The position numbers and the translations under genes were made by a program. Below are positions 35,601 to 45,731 of a stretch of 64,000 nucleotides of DNA, in pieces. The stretch's first letter is position 1, and every line of letters starts with the position of its first letter. Below the pieces are notes generated by a model that saw nothing but the letters and a program-made list of their open reading frames with translations, was not told the DNA's origin and did not search any database. Source of the DNA: Clytia hemisphaerica (Eukaryota > Cnidaria > Hydrozoa > Leptothecata > Clytiidae); NCBI GenBank assembly GCA_902728285.1, contig CACVBU010001153.1, forward strand, positions 1,867,278 through 1,931,277, in the 5' to 3' direction.

Positions 35601-38600
35601 TAATGTCTTTTTAAATCGTTTGAAAGAAACATTTTACTACACAATTGATATTTCATTTTTAATCCATTTCTGCTTCATTGTAACCAGTGTGGCATTAGAC
35701 ATAATACACAAAATTTTTTGTGCTCTTCAGGACACCGTGTCCTTTTTTAACCACCCTTATTTCTCTATTCAAAGAAACCGAAATATAATATTTGATAGTA
35801 CCTGCAGTTTTGAATTTCCCCGGGTTGAGTAAACAATACTGTTCGGCAAAAGATTCCATCATGCGATCAATCTTTTGAGCTTCTCCTGGCAACCGGAAAC
35901 TCCACAAAAAATCTCTAAAAGTTGAAAAATTTTGTGGATTTTACGGGCTGTATTAAGTGCGTTTTGTTCATGATACTGAAGGAAAGCTGCGATCACAACT
36001 ATCAACGGTAAAACGCAAAATTCTGGAGTTGATTCAATTAATCATTCCATTAAACAAAGTTCAATTTAAGTTTTGATATCTTCCACTTTTGGCTTTGTTA
36101 TCATAACAGACAGACGGACGGACTGACTTACAAAGGTTAATTTAATAGAGGGGGCCTTAAAAGAATGTCTAAAAGTTAGATTACTGGGTTATCCACCCAA
36201 AATATTATATACTCTCTAACATACCTGAGTGCAGCATCCAATGTTTTATTTTCGAAATCATGAAGTTGAACAAATTCCTTTAAAACTTTCAACTGTAGGT
36301 CCAAACTGAAAGAAAACAAATGTTCCAAAGTCAACGTCCTCTTAACTTCAAGATATCTAAGATCCAGTAGTAACATCAAAGGGTCCCTTTACCCTTAATA
36401 AAAAGTCAACAGTCAATTCACACATTTCAAAGTTTATGCTGCTATTATAGGGCAACCCTTAACCCAAGGGTCCCAATAAAATCCCAAAACATTAAAAAAT
36501 CTCAAAGCAAAGGGGGTTTAAAATTTTAGAGATAGATTAGCACTGCAACGACTTTGAAGTAACTTTAAAGTTACAGTGGTAATTTTCAAGAAGGAGCCAT
36601 ATGAAGATTTAGCGCCAAAAGCGGAGCAATCAGAGGAAACACAGAAATTTGGCTCACATAATCATGCAGAAAACATTGTATTTTCAAAATGGTCAATTCA
36701 TATAGATAGGGATTTAGAAGACTGCCAGCAAATTTTACCTAACAAGACTGTGAGTTCTCTTACTCCAAGCGAATTATGACAAGAAGTTACTTAATCGTAT
36801 CACTAAATTGCTCTCCAATTGATTGAAAATCACTGACTACACTATTGAAAATTTTACTTTTAAGAAAAGGCAGGTTAGAAAAGAGTGTGTTTTTGGTGAC
36901 ATGTAAAGTCATTAATTTACAAATTTAAAAATTTATTTATTTATTTTTCTCAGGATCTCGACTCCAATAGGGACGCTTTTTTTTGAAACACCGTGTATTT
37001 CCTGAAGAATACCGTAACGTCTTACTTTTCACCCAAATATTCACCAATTTTGACTTTATTTAGACCATCATTTTTGTACAAGAACTTTGCAATGTCTTCA
37101 GGTGTTTCATTGATCAAACCATTCTTCGTAATATATTCCAAACCCTGATAATAACAGAATAATAATAATTGATGAAAAATTTATCACTAATTTTGTAGAC
37201 GTTGGTCAGTAATCGAGAAATCTATTATTCTTCTAAGCAAAGGTAGAGAGTTTATCGCTAACTTCCCTAACACCTTGCCCGGATGTGCATTATTACATTA
37301 CACAATATCGATGCTTCTTATTATTGTAATGAGAGTTGATTAAATTAAACTAGCCGGTACCCGGCGTCGCACGCCGGTTTAGCTGTTGCTGAACGCATTT
37401 TAAAGTCCTTTGGATGTTGGGAAGCTGGCTTAAAATACGATGAAGTCAAAATTAAAGGGAAAACTTCTCTTCAAAGTTTGACTCTGTCCCTCCCAGGCCA
37501 CGTATCTTTTAACCATATTTTGAAAAAGATTTTTAAATTGTTGCAAAATAAATCAGAAAGGGCGTTATTCAAACTATACCATACCGGCGACCTGCGACGT
37601 CCGAAACAACTTTGCAATTAGATTTTTTTCTCGCTTCGCTCGCTTTACATTTGCCGTAGTTGTTAAGGATTAGGAAAACTTTGATGTCAAGATAAGAGGA
37701 GTGAAATTATAGACATGACACGAGAATTGTCGAAAAAAGGCAGCCCGTGGGTACTTAGGCAAGAGAAGGATACGGGCATGAGCCGTTCTTAAGGATGCCT
37801 TTTTAAAAATGGCAGTCCCTGTAAGGGTTAGAAAAATTAGGAAATCAAACTTCAGTCCCACTAAGAGTCGGTAAAAATAGGGAAAAAAATTCAACTTTTT
37901 ACCCCCAGAAAGATAGAAATTTAATCAAATTAGTCCCAATAAGGGAAGCAAACTTCACAAAATTTCGCTTGTTTCTTCTTCTCTTTAGTCTCGCTAAGGA
38001 TCAGTCAGGCAGCTAGGACACACAGCTAGAAAAGCGTGATAGCGAAATTTTATGTTGCTTTTTATAAACTTTTTGAATTCAACAATGAATGATTTAGATT
38101 TACAGCAATATAATTATCGACATAGATGTTTATAAGTCCCTTTTTACGAAGAAAGATCTCTTTTTTATACCACCTTTCGAATGTATTGTTAATGTTGCTG
38201 TTTAGTTGTTCCAACAAACTTGTCTTGTGATTCTTATGTTTTAACAAATGTTTTAAATTTGTTCTTTTCTATAACAGGTTTTGTTTGAAAGATTTTCTTT
38301 TGTTTTGTTTTGAAACGAATTCGAATTTCTCAAATCAAATAAGGTCGTTAATTACATTCGAAAACATAAAACAAAAGAATAGAGAGAAAAAAAGAAAAAA
38401 ACATAAGAGGCGGCCTCGGGCACGTCTGGGCAGAAATTATAATCTATCAATCAAAACAAACCCTTATCGAACAACTCAAAGTCTTTATAAAACGGCGCGA
38501 ATCTGATTTAACACATTTGTGGAGCAAGAACTAAAAGTTATATTTTGGAAGAACAAAAACATTGCGTGCGAAAACGAAAGTATAACAGACAAACATACAA

Positions 38601-40119
38601 AACGACATACAGACTACCGCTATTAATATATAGATTCTTATTTCAAACTCAGAGTTTCAAATCTATGTATAAGAATTGTTAAGCAATCCAGGCAGGTCAG
38701 TCAGTTTGTAAGAAAAAATATCTGAAGGATCCAGGCGCAGGGTTCAAAGTATAGCCTCAAACTACTTCATTCATTAAATTATAAGTCTTGCCTCTCAAGT
38801 CGTTTGCCACTGTGGTTGGAAACTTACTGATTTGGAAAAATAAATGATAGTAAAGGGAATGCTGAAGGGGAATTTCTTTATTCAACCTGTTCAATAGAAC
38901 CCCTTTACCTTTTTCACGTTGATATTGAACTTTTTCACTCCCACTGCCAACAGCTTTTCCTTGGAGCTTGCAGGACTAAAAATGAAGCCATCATGTTTTG
39001 AATATTGCCCTTTTTAATAATTTTCAATCTTATTAAAACTGATTAAAACAATTTTCAATAAACAAAAACATTTATGATGAGGATGTAAGAAACGTTGAAT
39101 AAAGCCCAAAAATGCAAAGATTTGATGACTCATTTCAGAATTACAGTTTATTATTATGAGTGAGGAGTAAGACGATTTCTAACCTTTCATCCTGTTGATC
39201 CATAATCTCCAGCTCTTTGGATATTTCTGTAATCTCATCATTAATTTGCTGTTGATGGAATAAGTATAAATAATTTATATATATTCATGAGGTGAAATAG
39301 AATAAAATTCATGATATGCACCACTGGAGAGTCTTCGAGCTGTTCTGAGAATTTTTTAAATTTTCAACCCAATACGTCACTTAAACAATAGAAAAAGTGA
39401 TCTATTGGGTGGAACAAAAACAGAAAAGCTACATAATTTCGTGAAGTCATTGCAGTGGTGCATATCATGAATAGTTTGAATAATTTAAATCTGAAATACC
39501 CTTGTTTTGAAGTAATTATTCTAGATTTTGGGAACTGTATTGTAAGCATCATTGTGGATTTAATAAAGCCCCCCCCAAAAAAAAAACAATTCAGGGGAGA
39601 GGTAAGACAAAATAATGAGGTGTGTCCACTTCTTACCTGTATTTCCTTTAAGACTGTTTCTTTTCTTTTTTGAAGCTCTTGCAAAATGATTTTCTCTCTT
39701 GCTGTTAATTCTAAATCGATTTAAAAAAAATGCTGCAGTCTTAAATCTCATCATTGTATTCATGATATGCCATCACTGCAATGACACAATAGATCCAACA
39801 GCTGATTTGTTGTAAGTGACGTAAAATCAGTCAATGCGTCACTTGCAACCAATCAGCTGTTGGGTCTGTCATGTAATGGTAGGACATTGCAATGGTGCAT
39901 ATTATGAATTGTGGTTTTTTGCCAAACAAAAGTGAGTGGGCCATAGTAAAGGCCTGCTCAAATTATGGTTTTCGGTTCCTAATTTTTAAAGAACGTTTTC
40001 TTTGGCTTTATTTAGGGGAAAATTTCCTTAGCATTTAAGAAAATCTGTTCATAACATTTTATTCCTCTCTAAAATTTAACTCCCATTATAAAAAAAATCA
40101 ACATACCTTTCTTTGTCAT
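26683..40119 (-). CDS. CYTH: Cytohesin, Sec7-PH Arf guanine nucleotide exchange factor
   Basis: Fifteen coding exons (minus strand) join in phase into 388 residues, the normal cytohesin length: 40107-40119, 39637-39701, 39184-39248, 38909-38975, 37026-37144, 36225-36305, 35802-35914, 34668-34741, 34374-34448, 30491-30602, 29788-29864, 29270-29341, 28751-28829, 28329-28398, 26683-26767. Cytohesins load GTP on Arf proteins at the plasma membrane and endosomes. An N-terminal coiled coil covers about residues 5-48. The Sec7 domain (about 69-240) has the catalytic Glu148 in [20 protein letters not shown], plus [12 protein letters not shown] and [11 protein letters not shown]. The PH domain (about 255-362) has [37 protein letters not shown] and EWIKSIK and should bind phosphoinositides. 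A polybasic tail (RKKKATHK) ends it. The 13-nt first exon is the least certain. Introns are full of repeats. A second acceptor at 34807 allows an in-frame 22-residue insertion in Sec7. Confidence 0.94.
26884..27145. mobile_element. hAT-like MITE in cytohesin last intron
   Basis: Ends are CACTGACCTTTATA and complement, extending to GGACCAAG. The 8-bp GGGCGGTG is duplicated exactly (26876-26883 and 27146-27153), as expected for hAT elements. 262 bp, no coding capacity. Confidence 0.87.
27235..27461. mobile_element. MITE with ACCTTAAGTGGAT ends and TTTCGCG motifs
   Basis: Left end ACCTTAAGTGGATTAAATTT, right end the near-complement. Words TTTTCGCG, CGCGAAATTTTGTCCACG and relatives fill the 227 bp in both orientations. 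An antisense ORF of 104 codons spans it, but is only a translation of the repeats. Confidence 0.8.
28046..28301. mobile_element. MITE next to cytohesin exon 14
   Basis: Inverted ends TAGCGAGATTATGTATC about 40 bp long, extending to TCTACGGCTAC. The right end stops 27 bp from the splice donor of cytohesin exon 14. No coding capacity. Confidence 0.72.
28489..28717. mobile_element. MITE with ACCATAGTCCGTATAAA ends
   Basis: Ends ACCATAGTCCGTATAAAAAC and complement (about 26 bp, two mismatches). GCA flanks both ends, a possible 3-bp target duplication. 229 bp, lying between cytohesin exons 13 and 14. Confidence 0.78.
29882..30397. repeat. About 480 bp between 16-bp direct repeats
   Basis: TAATCGCACGATGGGTT (29882-29898) and TAATCGCACAATGGGTT (30381-30397) flank an intronic stretch of cytohesin. 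A long target duplication with one change is possible, but no element class could be assigned. The interval has a C/G-run hairpin near 29957-29994. Confidence 0.35.
31522..32030. mobile_element. MITE with ACTTTCGCG motifs
   Basis: Ends ATGAAAGTACTTTAAGCGTA and near-complement, about 40 bp. ACTTTCGCGCGCAG/CTGCTCGCGAAAGT and many TTCGCGA words repeat in both orientations. It lies in the long cytohesin intron between exons 9 and 10. The 124-codon ORF inside is repeat translation. Confidence 0.75.
32686..33716. repeat. About 182-bp tandem satellite, six copies
   Basis: The word TTTGTAAAAAATCTGTGTCG recurs at 32939, 33121, 33304, 33490 and 33670 (spacing 180-186), with a first, more diverged copy near 32688 that carries about 60 extra bases. 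Each unit holds GGAACGGTCGCCAGC, AAGTCCAAAAACGATCATTT, TTGTTCAAATTTACACAGGA and TACTGAATTCTCATAGTGAT. It lies in the cytohesin intron between exons 9 and 10. Confidence 0.9.
34704..34835 (-). repeat. 66-bp tandem duplication of cytohesin exon 8 start
   Basis: Two adjacent copies (34704-34769 and 34770-34835) each contain the 5' half of cytohesin exon 8, its acceptor and some upstream intron. The outer copy has an acceptor (exon start 34807) but no donor. Because 66 is divisible by 3 and no stop intervenes, use of that acceptor would add 22 residues in frame inside the Sec7 domain. Confidence 0.9.
34921..35266 (+). repeat. Possible SINE-like unit between direct repeats
   Basis: Imperfect copies of GTGCTTAGTAAAGGTCAAAT...ACTTGGTATACA occur at 34921-34977 and 35210-35266. 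Between them is a B-box-like GTGTTCGAATCCC, a (GA)n run and a 12-bp perfect inverted repeat ATATATGAGTGA/TCACTCATATAT. The A box is weak, so SINE status is uncertain. Confidence 0.4.
35323..35596. repeat. 104-bp tandem repeat, 2.6 copies
   Basis: GCTTTACATGGTGTCCTGAA starts units at 35323, 35427 and 35531, exactly 104 bp apart; the last unit is partial. The copies are virtually identical, so the duplication is recent. It lies in the cytohesin intron between exons 7 and 8. Confidence 0.92.
37350..38631. mobile_element. Dispersed repeat with CCGG-rich head, class unknown
   Basis: The left edge has a GC-rich hairpin (GCCGGTACCCGGCGTCGCACGCCGG over 37354-37378) and the right edge ends ACTACCGCTATTAATATATAGAT. 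Base composition differs from the surrounding cytohesin intron. A basic 73-codon ORF (38285-38506) is present but not recognised. Boundaries are inferred from these two landmarks only. Confidence 0.4.
39307..39472. mobile_element. Hairpin MITE, ATTCATGATATGCACCACTG ends, copy 1
   Basis: The 20-bp ends are perfect complements. 166 bp, in the cytohesin intron between exons 2 and 3. A related copy lies at 39758-39909. Confidence 0.8.
39758..39909. mobile_element. Hairpin MITE, ATTCATGATATGCCATCACT ends, copy 2
   Basis: Ends resemble the copy at 39307 with a few changes. The inner arms AACAGCTGATT/AATCAGCTGTT also pair. It lies 56 bp upstream of cytohesin exon 2. Confidence 0.75.
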
Positions 40120-40633
40120 TTTGCCACACAGTTATATGGAAATAGTATTTTGTTTGTTTAATACTTCTCAAGTCATCTCTGTTTTTTTTTACCTGAAATA
40201 GTTTAACATTAAAAAAAATGTTTGATTAACAGTATTGCTGTAACCAAATTTAAGTTTAGGTAAAAGCATATTAGTGATATGGAGGAAGAATGGAATGGGG
40301 ACGCACAAAAATCAAACACCACACACAAGTGTCTTTCTAATCGAGTAGAAACCTGATAAATGTTTTGCTTGTATTATTGTATCCGTACTCTATTCATTAT
40401 ATATATAAAAAGATCTGCTTCAAAAAAGTCTCAAATCAATGACCCAAATTTTTTATAAGACAGGCTTTTTCTTTTACTTTTTATTTATGGTAAAATATTT
40501 TCCACCTCTTATTGCAGTCTTGAAAAGCATAAAATAAGAACAACAGGAAGAGGTGACTTTTTTTTGCACTTGAAAACATAGTCTTTTTTACTAAAAAATA
40601 TATAACGCAAATCTCTTGTTTGTTTTTGGCTGG

Positions 40634-40921
40634 CTACACTTCTTTTTTTTTTTAAGAAACACACTTTTAAGAAACATGAGGCTCACAATGCCTAAAAACT
40701 AAAAAACATCTAAGAAACATGCTGAGGCTGAGAATGAGAAAATAACATTTTTAAAACGGTTAATTTTTAGAACCTTCCAATCTTTGCATGAAAAATAGGC
40801 TGATTATGTCAAAAAGTTTAGAAACATGTAAGAAACATTTAAGGCTCAAAAGGCCGATTTCTTAAGAAACATTGAGGCTGCTTGGTAAAACTAGTTTCTT
40901 AAAAAAAAAAAAAACGTGTAG
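40634..40921. mobile_element. MITE with AAGAAAC motifs
   Basis: Ends CTACACTTCTTTTTTTTT and CTACACGTTTTTTTTTTT (from the right), then AAGAAAC. The word AAGAAACATGAGGCT recurs inside. 288 bp, non-coding. Confidence 0.7.
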
Positions 40922-41763
40922 TCTATTCTTTTCCTTCGCTAAGTAGAATATTAGTAAGTAGTATAATGGGACTCCCCAAGCAATTTTAAGTACCTGAAAA
41001 GCAGATCAGCTAAAAGACTGCACTTTCTTTCACTGGTCTGTGACCAGCATTCTGCCTGTCTGTACATTTTTTTAAATAGAAACAAAAAGAAATGACAAAG
41101 TAAAGGAAGAAGAAAAGAATTCAAAGCGTGGTGATGGGTTTTATCTTTTTTGTATATCTACAGTGGGACTTCTAGAAAACCAGTTATTTGCTAGCTTCAA
41201 ATGCGAGGTAAATAAACACAGAGGAGGTTGCATTGGGACCATTGAGTTTCAAGCCTGAAGGGCTAGAGGCCAGACTCCTGGATGGGAAATAATTTTTGAA
41301 GTTAGATCGCCGCCAAAATTCGATCCTTCAAGTCATCCCGTCGTACTAGAAGTTTTCAGAGATTGTTCTGCAATAAAGTTTCCAAAAAGTTTGTATTTAT
41401 TCTTTCATTGCCGACAAACGCATAGGCCGCAAAGGCTACTTAAAATTGCTTGAGGAGTCACATATAAGACAGGGGATGGAGACAGAAACACCATTAAATA
41501 CTAGAATTTTTATGTAAATTTAGTAAGTAGTAGGTATAAGTAGTTAGTTAGTTAGTAGTTGAAAAGTTGAACGAAGTAACTTTATATTATTGTTCTCATC
41601 ATCTTCATTTCTCAAACTTTGTATATGAAATGTCTTTCAAACAGTATATAATCAATTAAAACTTTTAGAAATTGGAAAACAACAAAAGGATTATTGCACA
41701 CTTAATTTAAGCTAATTGATTTTACAATCTTTAAACCCCACACAAAACTACTTTAATCGAATT

Positions 41764-42056
41764 AACTTTCGAGAGATTAAATTTTGCAATTTCGCAAATT
41801 TTTGCCATTTTTTGCAAAATTAAAACACGCGAGATTTTTGACTCGCCAAATTAAATTCACTATAAAAACCTTTTTAAATTCACATTTTTGGCATACAAAC
41901 CAGTCTAGAGTCTCCATTTGTGGCAACAAAATGGCCCTTTTTCAACTGTTTTCAGGCTTATTCATGAAATTTAAATCCACGCAAAAATTTTCAAAACTCT
42001 TGACTCCAGAAAATTTTGCAATTTTTTTTGCTTGCAAAATTTAATCTCGCGAAGTA
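41764..42056. mobile_element. MITE with CGCGAGATTAAATTTTGCAA ends
   Basis: Imperfect inverted ends AACTTTCGAGAGATTAAATT and ACTTCGCGAGATTAAATTTT. Words TTTTGCAA/TTGCAAAA and CGCGAGA repeat throughout. A plus-strand 86-codon ORF spans it but is repeat translation. Confidence 0.7.
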
Positions 42057-42767
42057 TGTGATCACTCAAAAAGGCTTTTGAACAAGTATACATACATAAC
42101 TTTTTAAATGTTATATTTCTATAAAAGATTTGTTATATACTATCAATAATATGGTAGGGATAATTCTTTTATATTCAAAAATGTGCAGAAAACTATACAA
42201 TTATCATTTGAAAAGTATATTTTATATACATTAATATCAAAAAACCAAAACTTCAAAAGAGGGAAAACTTATCACTAAACATTGATACCAGAGTGCGGGA
42301 CAAGGTTGGTATTACTGTAACACAAGTATTTCCATTTGATTGGTTCTACAGTGGTAGCACTGTAGTGGTAGATCATTTGGCTAACAGTGCAGTTAAGATT
42401 GGGTTCCACCTAAGCTGTTCAAAATGGTACTTGATACCTCTCCACACAATGTTTAGCAATTAAGAGAAGGATCGAGGGTAAATGGAACAATCCAGGGCGC
42501 CTTCCCCTACCTTCAGGTAGATAGCTATTGAAAGAGAAGCCTTTGGGTTGTCTCCAACTTTTTTCACCTTAACTTATGGTTTTAACAAGAAACATTTGCT
42601 ATGACCCTAATTTCACACAAATTCATTGATTTAGACTACTTTCAGCTTCTCCAATGCCTCCCCAACATAGTTTTTAAAAAATCTTTGAACTGAAAATTCT
42701 CAAAAATATCAAGAAAACTTTTTTTACTGAGCTTCAGCTTCAGGTCCTGAAAGTACTCCCAGATATG

Positions 42768-42835
42768 GCTGGTCATATGCAGCAAAATTCAATACTACCA
42801 TATTTATATTCAATTTTCCATATTTACATTAAATA
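42768..42835 (+). mobile_element. Terminal fragment of the foldback family at 48400
   Basis: TATGGCTGGTCATATGCAGCAAAATTCAATACTACCATATTTATATTCAATTTTCCATATTT-type sequence matches the left end of the element at 48400-49604 with several changes. No right end seen, so it is a truncated or deleted copy. Confidence 0.7.
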
Positions 42836-43256
42836 GCAGGGTTTGATTTTTATTTGCTTAAAAGTACTGCTCTAACTTGGGACTATCTGACAAAACATGG
42901 GACGGCAATTCGGCCCCCATTTCACCGATTTTCATTTTCTTTGATTTGAGTTAATGAACAGCATATTAAAAAATACATGATTTCTCTTTTACGTCTCCCC
43001 GTTTATCAAAATCTCGAAAATTTTCCAACCCCACCCTCGTTTATTCGAGCCCCCCCCCCTTTATTTGGAACCTAAGAGAATCAAAATATGAAAAAAAATT
43101 CGTAGTGGAACACACACGAATGTCTGGGGAACAACGAAGAAGAAGAACAAGTTAGTGGCAAAACGATGATGGAGCGTTTGACGTCATTCTAATTCCTTTA
43201 GACAGACATTATGGCTCTTATGTAACAATAATAAATTATTATCCATCCAAATGGAT

Positions 43257-43507
43257 GGCTCTGTGGTATAGTGGTCATTGGACCTTGGTTGCTGCACGAG
43301 ACTGAGGTTCGATTCCTACTCGCTGCAGTTCACTTGGCAAGTGAATGAACCTTCGCCCGGGTCAACCCATGTCATGTGAGGAGAATTGGGTAATCAGTTC
43401 AAAGTGCTAGAAGGGGCGCTAATTGAAGGCGTCTATATTGCGAAAATGGGCCTCAAAAAGCCTCTTGCTTGCTAGAAAACATGTTAATCTATAAAAATCT
43501 TATAAAC
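43257..43507 (+). mobile_element. tRNA-derived SINE, beside FAM167-like gene
   Basis: A box TGGTATAGTGG near 43265 and B box GGTTCGATTCC near 43307, correctly ordered and spaced for pol III. Acceptor-stem pairing is poor, so it is not a tRNA gene. A body of about 180 bp follows (AGTGAATGAACCTTCGCCCG onwards). It ends about 15 bp from the stop codon of the FAM167-like ORF, on the opposite strand. Confidence 0.7.
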
Positions 43508-43522
43508 ACACAATTATGGACA

Positions 43523-43798
43523 TCAAAGTTTGGTATCATCTACGGCTGAAGACAGAGCTTCATTTTCATTTTCATCCACTTCAATCAAGTCTTCGTAATA
43601 AACATCATCTTCCTGCTCAGTTTTAATTTTATTAATCATGCCACCCAAGTTAATAAACTGTCTTGTTAAATCTTTGTCCATTGCTTTTACATCTTGAATA
43701 TCATTCTTCAATTTGGCCAGCATTTCATCCATTCGGTTCTTTTGTTCATTCCAACTTTCATTTTTTTTGCTGTTTTCATCCTGCTTGTTTTTACTCAT
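43523..43798 (-). CDS. Small FAM167-like protein
   Basis: A 91-residue ORF, Lys/Glu/Asn-rich at the N-terminus, with a helical segment at residues 22-62. MDKDLTRQFINLGGMINKIKTEQ resembles the conserved FAM167 block (D..L.RQLM.LRG.INKLKIE), preceded by a spaced MDEMLAKLKNDI that matches the E.I.WLRKEL part. An acidic C-terminus follows. The function of FAM167 proteins is poorly known, though vertebrate FAM167A has been linked to NF-kB signalling. It is shorter than vertebrate members (about 160-215 residues), lacking their N- and C-terminal parts, so other exons may exist, but the ORF has its own ATG and stop. The family match is from memory and moderate. Confidence 0.62.
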   Translation of the reverse strand: MSKNKQDENSKKNESWNEQKNRMDEMLAKLKNDIQDVKAMDKDLTRQFINLGGMINKIKTEQEDDVYYEDLIEVDENENEALSSAVDDTKL

Positions 43799-43930
43799 AA
43801 TTTCTAATTTTTCGAGTCTGGGTGCCTTTTTCCCTATCTAAAGTTAAACCAAAGTTGCATACATGTTACAAATGAATCATACTAGCTAAAATTACTATAA
43901 TACCTTTCATGTTGGCCATGTTATGGAATA

Positions 43931-44109
43931 GACCTTTTTTCAAAGAGGACGTCCTGTTGAATAATTGTCTAGTCCAGCCATAAAAACATTGATACAGCCA
44001 TGCATAATTACTGTATCATGCATATTGTAATAATTATGCATGGTTTTATCATTGTTTTTCTGCTGGACTACATAATTATTCAACAGGGTGGCCTCTTTGA
44101 AAAAAGGTC
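43931..44109. mobile_element. Intact hairpin MITE, reference for 11730-18706
   Basis: Inverted ends GACCTTTTTTCAAAGAGG and complement between TA dinucleotides (43929-43930 and 44110-44111). The arms pair further (CCTGTTGAATAATT/AATTATTCAACAGG; TAGTCCAGC/GCTGGACTA; ATAATTAC/GTAATAATTAT). 179 bp. It shows the uninterrupted order of the copy that was split by two later insertions. Confidence 0.92.
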
Positions 44110-44602
44110 TATCAAATAAAAACCCAAAGCACCCAGCAAAACGTTTCTTCGATTTGATTTGCTTTCTTTTTCAACTTTTTTTTCAAAATTCTAGTCTGCT
44201 AATGACCGATGGCTTTTACCATTGTTCTCGCTGCGGAAAGGCATGAGCACAGACTATAAAAACGTCTATTATCAGGACGTAACAAAAGACAAAAGTTTAT
44301 TCATTTTGTTTCAATAAAAGACAAACAGATATACATTTGCTAACAAAAATTTTTAAATAAATATTAAAATTATTATTTAATTCATAATTTTGAGCAATAG
44401 ATCCAAAAATGTTCCAAATGTTCAAGCAACCAAAGTCTTGTATATTGTAAACTTTGATGAAAACTTTCGGCAGACGGAGGTTTTGGAAAAAGGAAAACGA
44501 AAGCACGTGTTTGACGTAAACAAAAATTTATAAGGGCGACGTTGTCAGTTAGTTTGAATTTTGGAACCTTTGGGTGTCTGGGTCTTCATTTCGTTTGCAA
44601 AA

Positions 44603-44638
44603 ATGGCAGAAGAGAAGGTTCCTTTCAAGAGAGCACAG
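44603..44638 (+). CDS. Possible first coding exon
   Basis: ATG in a good context (AAAATGGCAG) opens 12 codons, MAEEKVPFKRAQ, ending at a consensus donor CAG|GTAAGC. The upstream 80 bp has less AT bias than its surroundings, as for a 5' UTR. No following exon could be joined before the foldback elements begin at 45036, and the protein is not recognised. Confidence 0.4.
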
Positions 44639-45035
44639 GTAAGCAGATTTAATGACGATCGGGTAAGCTAATGAGAAGAGATCTACAGAATAGTTTTATA
44701 CTTTAAATCGTTCACTAATATAATTATAAGTATTCTAATACCAAAGCTTTTATACGGTTTGGAACTATCAGAGATGACCAAATCTTTCGAATCATTGTAA
44801 ACACTCAGTTCAGAAATTCTATCAAATCTCTCTGGGGAATATCAAAGCACTCCAACAAAGGACTATCTGTTAACCAACTTGTCCACAGAAAACTTTTCCC
44901 CTACGCTGTCACACTTTGTAAACGTATGTAACGAATGTGAAATAAACATTTGTGATGTCCTGCGCTGCTTAGGAAAAAGATAGACTAGAAATAACAAAAG
45001 AAAATGTACTGGAAAGTGAATCTAAAGAGAACATA

Positions 45036-45701
45036 CCGTGAAAAAGGGTAACTTGCATCAGTGGAGGCTAACATGCATATACCCTAATTCACAGACCAAC
45101 TAGAGCAGTATTACTTCTCTTCAAAGTGTTGACATGGAAACATTATGACAAAATTACTTGACAATAGAAAAACGTACCTTTGATCAGAATCACTTTTCTT
45201 TTCCCACAACAACATGTCACAAGTTTTGAAGAGCGTGATTGTAAATGTCTTTTGCCTACTCTCCTCTGCACACTCTCCCCCGTTTTCGCCACTTGTTTAA
45301 AAAAAATGTCAAAATGGGGTGGTGTCCATAAGGTTGCGTACTTACTTTTTTTTGCCGCCCCTGTCTCTCAAGGGTGGCTGAAGGGTGGTGGATATTTTAC
45401 CGAGTGGATGGGGAAACCAGGCTCATATCTATCAGCCAATCATATTTTGGACTAATGACGTAATCGCGACTTATTCTTTTGAAAATTCTAAATAACAAGA
45501 TGTCAGATTACAAAGCGTGTAAAAGTGAGGTCATTTGGAAAATGCAATTCATGGTAATTATAATTATCTTTCCTCAATTAATTACATGTTTCTTAAATTT
45601 GATTTTCATATTACAAGGTGAGAAAACCATGACCAGACAAGTCTGTGAATTGGGGTATATGCATGTTAGCCTCCACTGATGCAAGTTACCCTTTTTCACG
45701 G
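45036..45701. mobile_element. DNA element with about 63-bp TIRs and TA duplication
   Basis: Ends CCGTGAAAAAGGGTAACTTG (from 45036) and complement (to 45701), matching almost perfectly for about 63 bp through GTTAGCCTCCACTGATGC. TA on both sides (45034-45035, 45702-45703). The 540-bp interior has only short ORFs (45180-45455 and 45479-45679) without known motifs, so it is non-autonomous. Confidence 0.87.
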
Positions 45702-45731
45702 TAGTTTATGGCGCGCCAAAGCGGAAATAAA

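Larger units (their letters stand above)
40120..43256. other. Upstream of cytohesin; repeats only
   Basis: Cytohesin 5' UTR and promoter should lie at the left end but no motif could be assigned. Apart from the MITEs at 40634 and 41764 and the fragment at 42768, the rest is AT-rich with (TAAG/TTAG)n near 41520-41560 and C-rich runs near 43035-43065. No exon recognised. Confidence 0.4.
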
